Below are positions 61,724-64,000 of a stretch of 64,000 bases of DNA, piece by piece. Within the stretch, counting starts at the first letter, position 1; every line of letters starts with the position of its first letter. The notes under the pieces were generated by a model that ran no database searches, was not told the origin of the DNA, and worked only from the letters and a program-made list of their open reading frames with translations. Position numbers and translations under genes: made by a program. This DNA comes from an uncultured Clostridia bacterium (GTDB taxonomy: Bacteria > Bacillota > Clostridia > Oscillospirales > Ruminococcaceae), in the NCBI GenBank assembly GCA_947631115.1, contig CANRKB010000002.1, positions 62,001-126,000 of the forward strand, in the 5' to 3' direction.

Positions 61724-62809
61724 TCAAATATCATCACTAAATAATTCTAATACTTCTCCCATTTTAAGCTCCAAGAAATCAGGAATACCCGTTTCAAAAT
61801 ATGAAAATTCATCGCACTCAAAGATGAGGGCGTTATTTCCAAAAGTTTTAAGTTCGGGGATCTTTAACAGCGTAATAAATTTTCCGTCTTCTTGTAGAAT
61901 CATAAATTCGCCCTCGGTTTCATCCGCAAACTGTTTTAATATGGGAAATCCACATGGGAATTTATTTAATGAGAGATCATTATCAAACATATTTTTATGA
62001 TTTTCAGCATAAAAGGAAATGTCGTTTATTATCTTTATAACGACGTAATTATTATTGTTTTCGGTTATAGTGTTTAAAGTTATCAGAGGAACACAATCTC
62101 TGGGCGAATATAAAAGCGAATTCTGAATTGCACTTACAAACGCCGCTATTGTATGCCGCCTGTCTGCCGCAATATAGCAGGGCGCATGATCATATGAAAA
62201 ATCAATACATCTTCCGCAATTTGCAAGAAGTGTGTTGGTTCTAACTACTATGCTGTTTAAAAACTGATAACAATCTATCTTTACAGGTTCGGCTTTTCGC
62301 ATTACCATATTCAGATATTCAAGAATACTTTGAAAAACACGATTTATTTTTAAAAGACATTCTTCCATATCCAAAGACGGCTTTGATATATTCTGAGCTC
62401 TCAATCTTTTCATAATTCCCCAAAGTCTTGAAGAATTAGTCTGAATAATGTCTATACTTGAGATCATTCTTTCCGCAAAGTCTGTATACCTTGCCATTGA
62501 GCCGAGCTGATGACTGTTAAACAAACAGCAGATATAATATCCGTCTGTTCTCAGTATTTTCGCACAATACTGAACTCCTTTAACAACAAATATCGTTGTA
62601 TAATAATCAAGGTCTTCAAATTTATAATCTTCCTTGAAATACGATTTTGCCTCGGACTCGGGTTTTATCATCTCGTTATTACTATAAATACATTTGCTTT
62701 GACTGTCAAAGATAGCCACGGGGAAATCAAATAATTCGCAGATTTCGATTATCCTTTTAAGCCTTGCTCTTTCTTCAAGCAGGCTGTCTTTTATATACTG
62801 TTCGCTCAC
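61724..62809 (-). CDS. Sensor-like protein with a PAS-like and a degenerate HATPase-like domain
   Basis: The 361-residue soluble protein has an N-terminal part (residues 20-105) reading as a PAS domain (FDFPVAIFDSQSKCIYSNNEM). The middle is helical, and AAFVSAIQNSLLYSP is followed by VVIKIINDIS and GFPILKQFADETEGEF, echoing the N, D and G boxes of histidine kinase ATPase domains. No phosphoacceptor His is seen at the expected helix and the glycine boxes are weak, so it may be a pseudokinase. GTG start with GTGA overlap on the peptidase gene indicates coupling. Confidence 0.6.
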   Translation of the reverse strand: MSEQYIKDSLLEERARLKRIIEICELFDFPVAIFDSQSKCIYSNNEMIKPESEAKSYFKEDYKFEDLDYYTTIFVVKGVQYCAKILRTDGYYICCLFNSHQLGSMARYTDFAERMISSIDIIQTNSSRLWGIMKRLRAQNISKPSLDMEECLLKINRVFQSILEYLNMVMRKAEPVKIDCYQFLNSIVVRTNTLLANCGRCIDFSYDHAPCYIAADRRHTIAAFVSAIQNSLLYSPRDCVPLITLNTITENNNNYVVIKIINDISFYAENHKNMFDNDLSLNKFPCGFPILKQFADETEGEFMILQEDGKFITLLKIPELKTFGNNALIFECDEFSYFETGIPDFLELKMGEVLELFSDDI

Positions 62810-64000
62810 ACGAGCTTCTCCATTTCATTTAGTAATTCATTTAAAAGTTTCATTGCGTTTTTAGCAGGCACGTCTGACGTCATATCAACGCCCGCGTCTT
62901 TTAGCAATGATATAGGATCTTTTGAGCATCCTCCGCTCAGAAACCCTATATAATCCTTTACAGCGCTTTCTCCCTCGTTCAGTATCCTTTCGGATAGGGC
63001 TATTGCCGCAAGAAAGCCCGTAGCGTACTGATAAACGTAATAATCATAATAGAAATGCGGTATTCTTGCCCATTCCATATCCAGTCCGCAGTCTATTATA
63101 AGATCGTTTCCGTAATATTCACAATTGAGCTTACGGTACATCTCACAAAGTTTTTCCGCTGTAAGGCTGCCGCCGTTTTCAACGGTTTCGTTTATTTTCA
63201 GTTCAAATTCGGCGAACATTGCCTGACGGAAAAACGTTGTCCTGAATTGTTCAAGAAAATAGTTTACAAGAAACGCTCTGCGCTTTTTATCTGTCGTGGT
63301 TTTCAGAAGATACTGCATAAGCAGGCTCTCGTTACAGGTAGATGCGACCTCCGCGACGAAGATAACATAATCCGAATAGACCGTAGGCTGATTTTTGTTT
63401 GAAAGATACGAGTGGATAGCGTGACCCATTTCGTGAGCAAGCGTAAACTCCCAGTTGAGCGTGTTCTTATAATTGAGCAGGACAAACGGGTGAACCTTTG
63501 CTCCCGCAGAATATGCTCCGCTGCGTTTGCCCTCGTTTTCGAGTACGTCTATCCAACCGTTTTCCAGACCCTCGCGGAATATCTTTCGATAATCCTCGCC
63601 CATAGGAGCTAGAGCCTCGTAAACATCGCGCTTCGCCTGCTCATACGAAACATTGTCGTCTATGCCCTCGACTATAGGCGTGTACAGATCATAAGCGTGA
63701 AGCTCGTCAAGCCCGAGCGCTTTTTTGCGTATCCTCACATATCTATGCATAAGCTCCGCATTATCGTGGACGGAACGAATAAGGCTATGATATACCTTTG
63801 TATCGACTTCGTTCTGATTGAGCGACATTTCAAGAGTGCTGTTATATTTTCTTGCTCTTGAACGGAAAACAAGCGTTTTGACCTGTGCGGAAAGCATTGC
63901 CGCAGACGTGTTTTTAAAGCTCTCGTATGTCTCATACAAGGCGTCGAAAGCAGACTTTCTCAGTACCCTGTCAGGACTCTGAACAAGAGGAATATAACTC
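62806..64000 (-). CDS. pepF: Oligoendopeptidase F (M3B), C-terminal part (5' end outside window)
   Basis: The frame is open from the right window edge, where residues SPDRVLRKSAFDALYETYE match the family's conserved N-terminal third. The zinc site HEMGHAIHS lies in the middle, with a third ligand Glu in VAEVASTCNE. The tail HFYYDYYVYQYATGF and LSGGCSKDP is typical of PepF. About 398 residues are visible of a usual 600. PepF degrades 7-17-residue peptides in the cytosol. Confidence 0.95.
   Translation of the reverse strand, partial: SYIPLVQSPDRVLRKSAFDALYETYESFKNTSAAMLSAQVKTLVFRSRARKYNSTLEMSLNQNEVDTKVYHSLIRSVHDNAELMHRYVRIRKKALGLDELHAYDLYTPIVEGIDDNVSYEQAKRDVYEALAPMGEDYRKIFREGLENGWIDVLENEGKRSGAYSAGAKVHPFVLLNYKNTLNWEFTLAHEMGHAIHSYLSNKNQPTVYSDYVIFVAEVASTCNESLLMQYLLKTTTDKKRRAFLVNYFLEQFRTTFFRQAMFAEFELKINETVENGGSLTAEKLCEMYRKLNCEYYGNDLIIDCGLDMEWARIPHFYYDYYVYQYATGFLAAIALSERILNEGESAVKDYIGFLSGGCSKDPISLLKDAGVDMTSDVPAKNAMKLLNELLNEMEKLV

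Overview
The window reads as a chromosome segment of an anaerobic, endospore-forming Firmicute of the class Clostridia, most like the Ruminococcus/Oscillospiraceae side. The evidence is a pro-sigma-K gene fragment, PduL-type phosphotransacetylase, a C_GCAxxG_C_C protein, the MltG/U32 gene pair, BioY/BirA and AT-rich consensus sigma-A promoters. Coding density is high, and genes sit in long co-directional operons. I saw no rRNA, tRNA, CRISPR array or insertion sequence.

Layout. 1-1865 (+): end of a type IV pilus cluster (two pilin-like proteins and a PilT-type ATPase). 2083-4662 (+): a cell-wall-anchored, very acidic repeat protein with its own promoter and terminator. 4847-12942 (+): an operon with two COG0523 (CobW-like) metal GTPases, one fused to a TIGR03943/DUF1980 domain, methylthioadenosine salvage genes, an epimerase, YgiQ and a ComEC-like hydrolase. 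13215-17609 (+): typA, a MATE transporter, an RluA-family enzyme and a 52-residue protein. 17797-18831 (+): gapA. 19005-22079 (+): two unrecognised proteins. 22123-26431 (-): shikimate operon aroB-aroA-orf-aroC-orf. 26521-27514 (-): an acetyltransferase and an SCP2-like protein. 27878-28915 (+): Xer-type recombinase. 28955-31847 (-): zur-znuA-znuC-znuB with a Fur-type operator. 32022-32600 (+): pduL. 32671-40699 (-): a long housekeeping operon (tmk, DJ-1, folate cyclo-ligase, mltG, U32, deoC, deoB, mrp). 40786-44451 (-): XRE regulator, ImmA/IrrE protease, two M42 peptidases and an acetyltransferase. 44690-54216 (+): a complete arginine operon (argG, H, C, J, B, D, F) interleaved with three unknown genes. 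54356-58817: a 59-residue orphan, a large serine recombinase and birA-bioY-bioB. 58783-59172 (-): the N-terminal part of pro-sigma-K. 59271-61452 (-): a two-component system. 61724-64000 (-): a degenerate sensor-like protein and a partial oligoendopeptidase F.

The most striking region is 54.3-59.2 kb. The sigma-K reading frame keeps its pro-sequence and region 2 but leaves homology exactly after the Asn of the CIDN motif, where as I recall the skin element interrupts sigK in Bacillus subtilis. Beyond the break come bioB, bioY, birA and a large serine recombinase convergent with sigK, plus a tiny gene that could be a directionality factor. The sigma-K C-terminal half is nowhere in the window. 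This looks like one end of a sigK-intervening element whose border modules include a BirA-regulated biotin operon, or a rearranged relic of one.

Starts were chosen by Shine-Dalgarno spacing. Functions rest on motif recognition by eye; no database search was possible.
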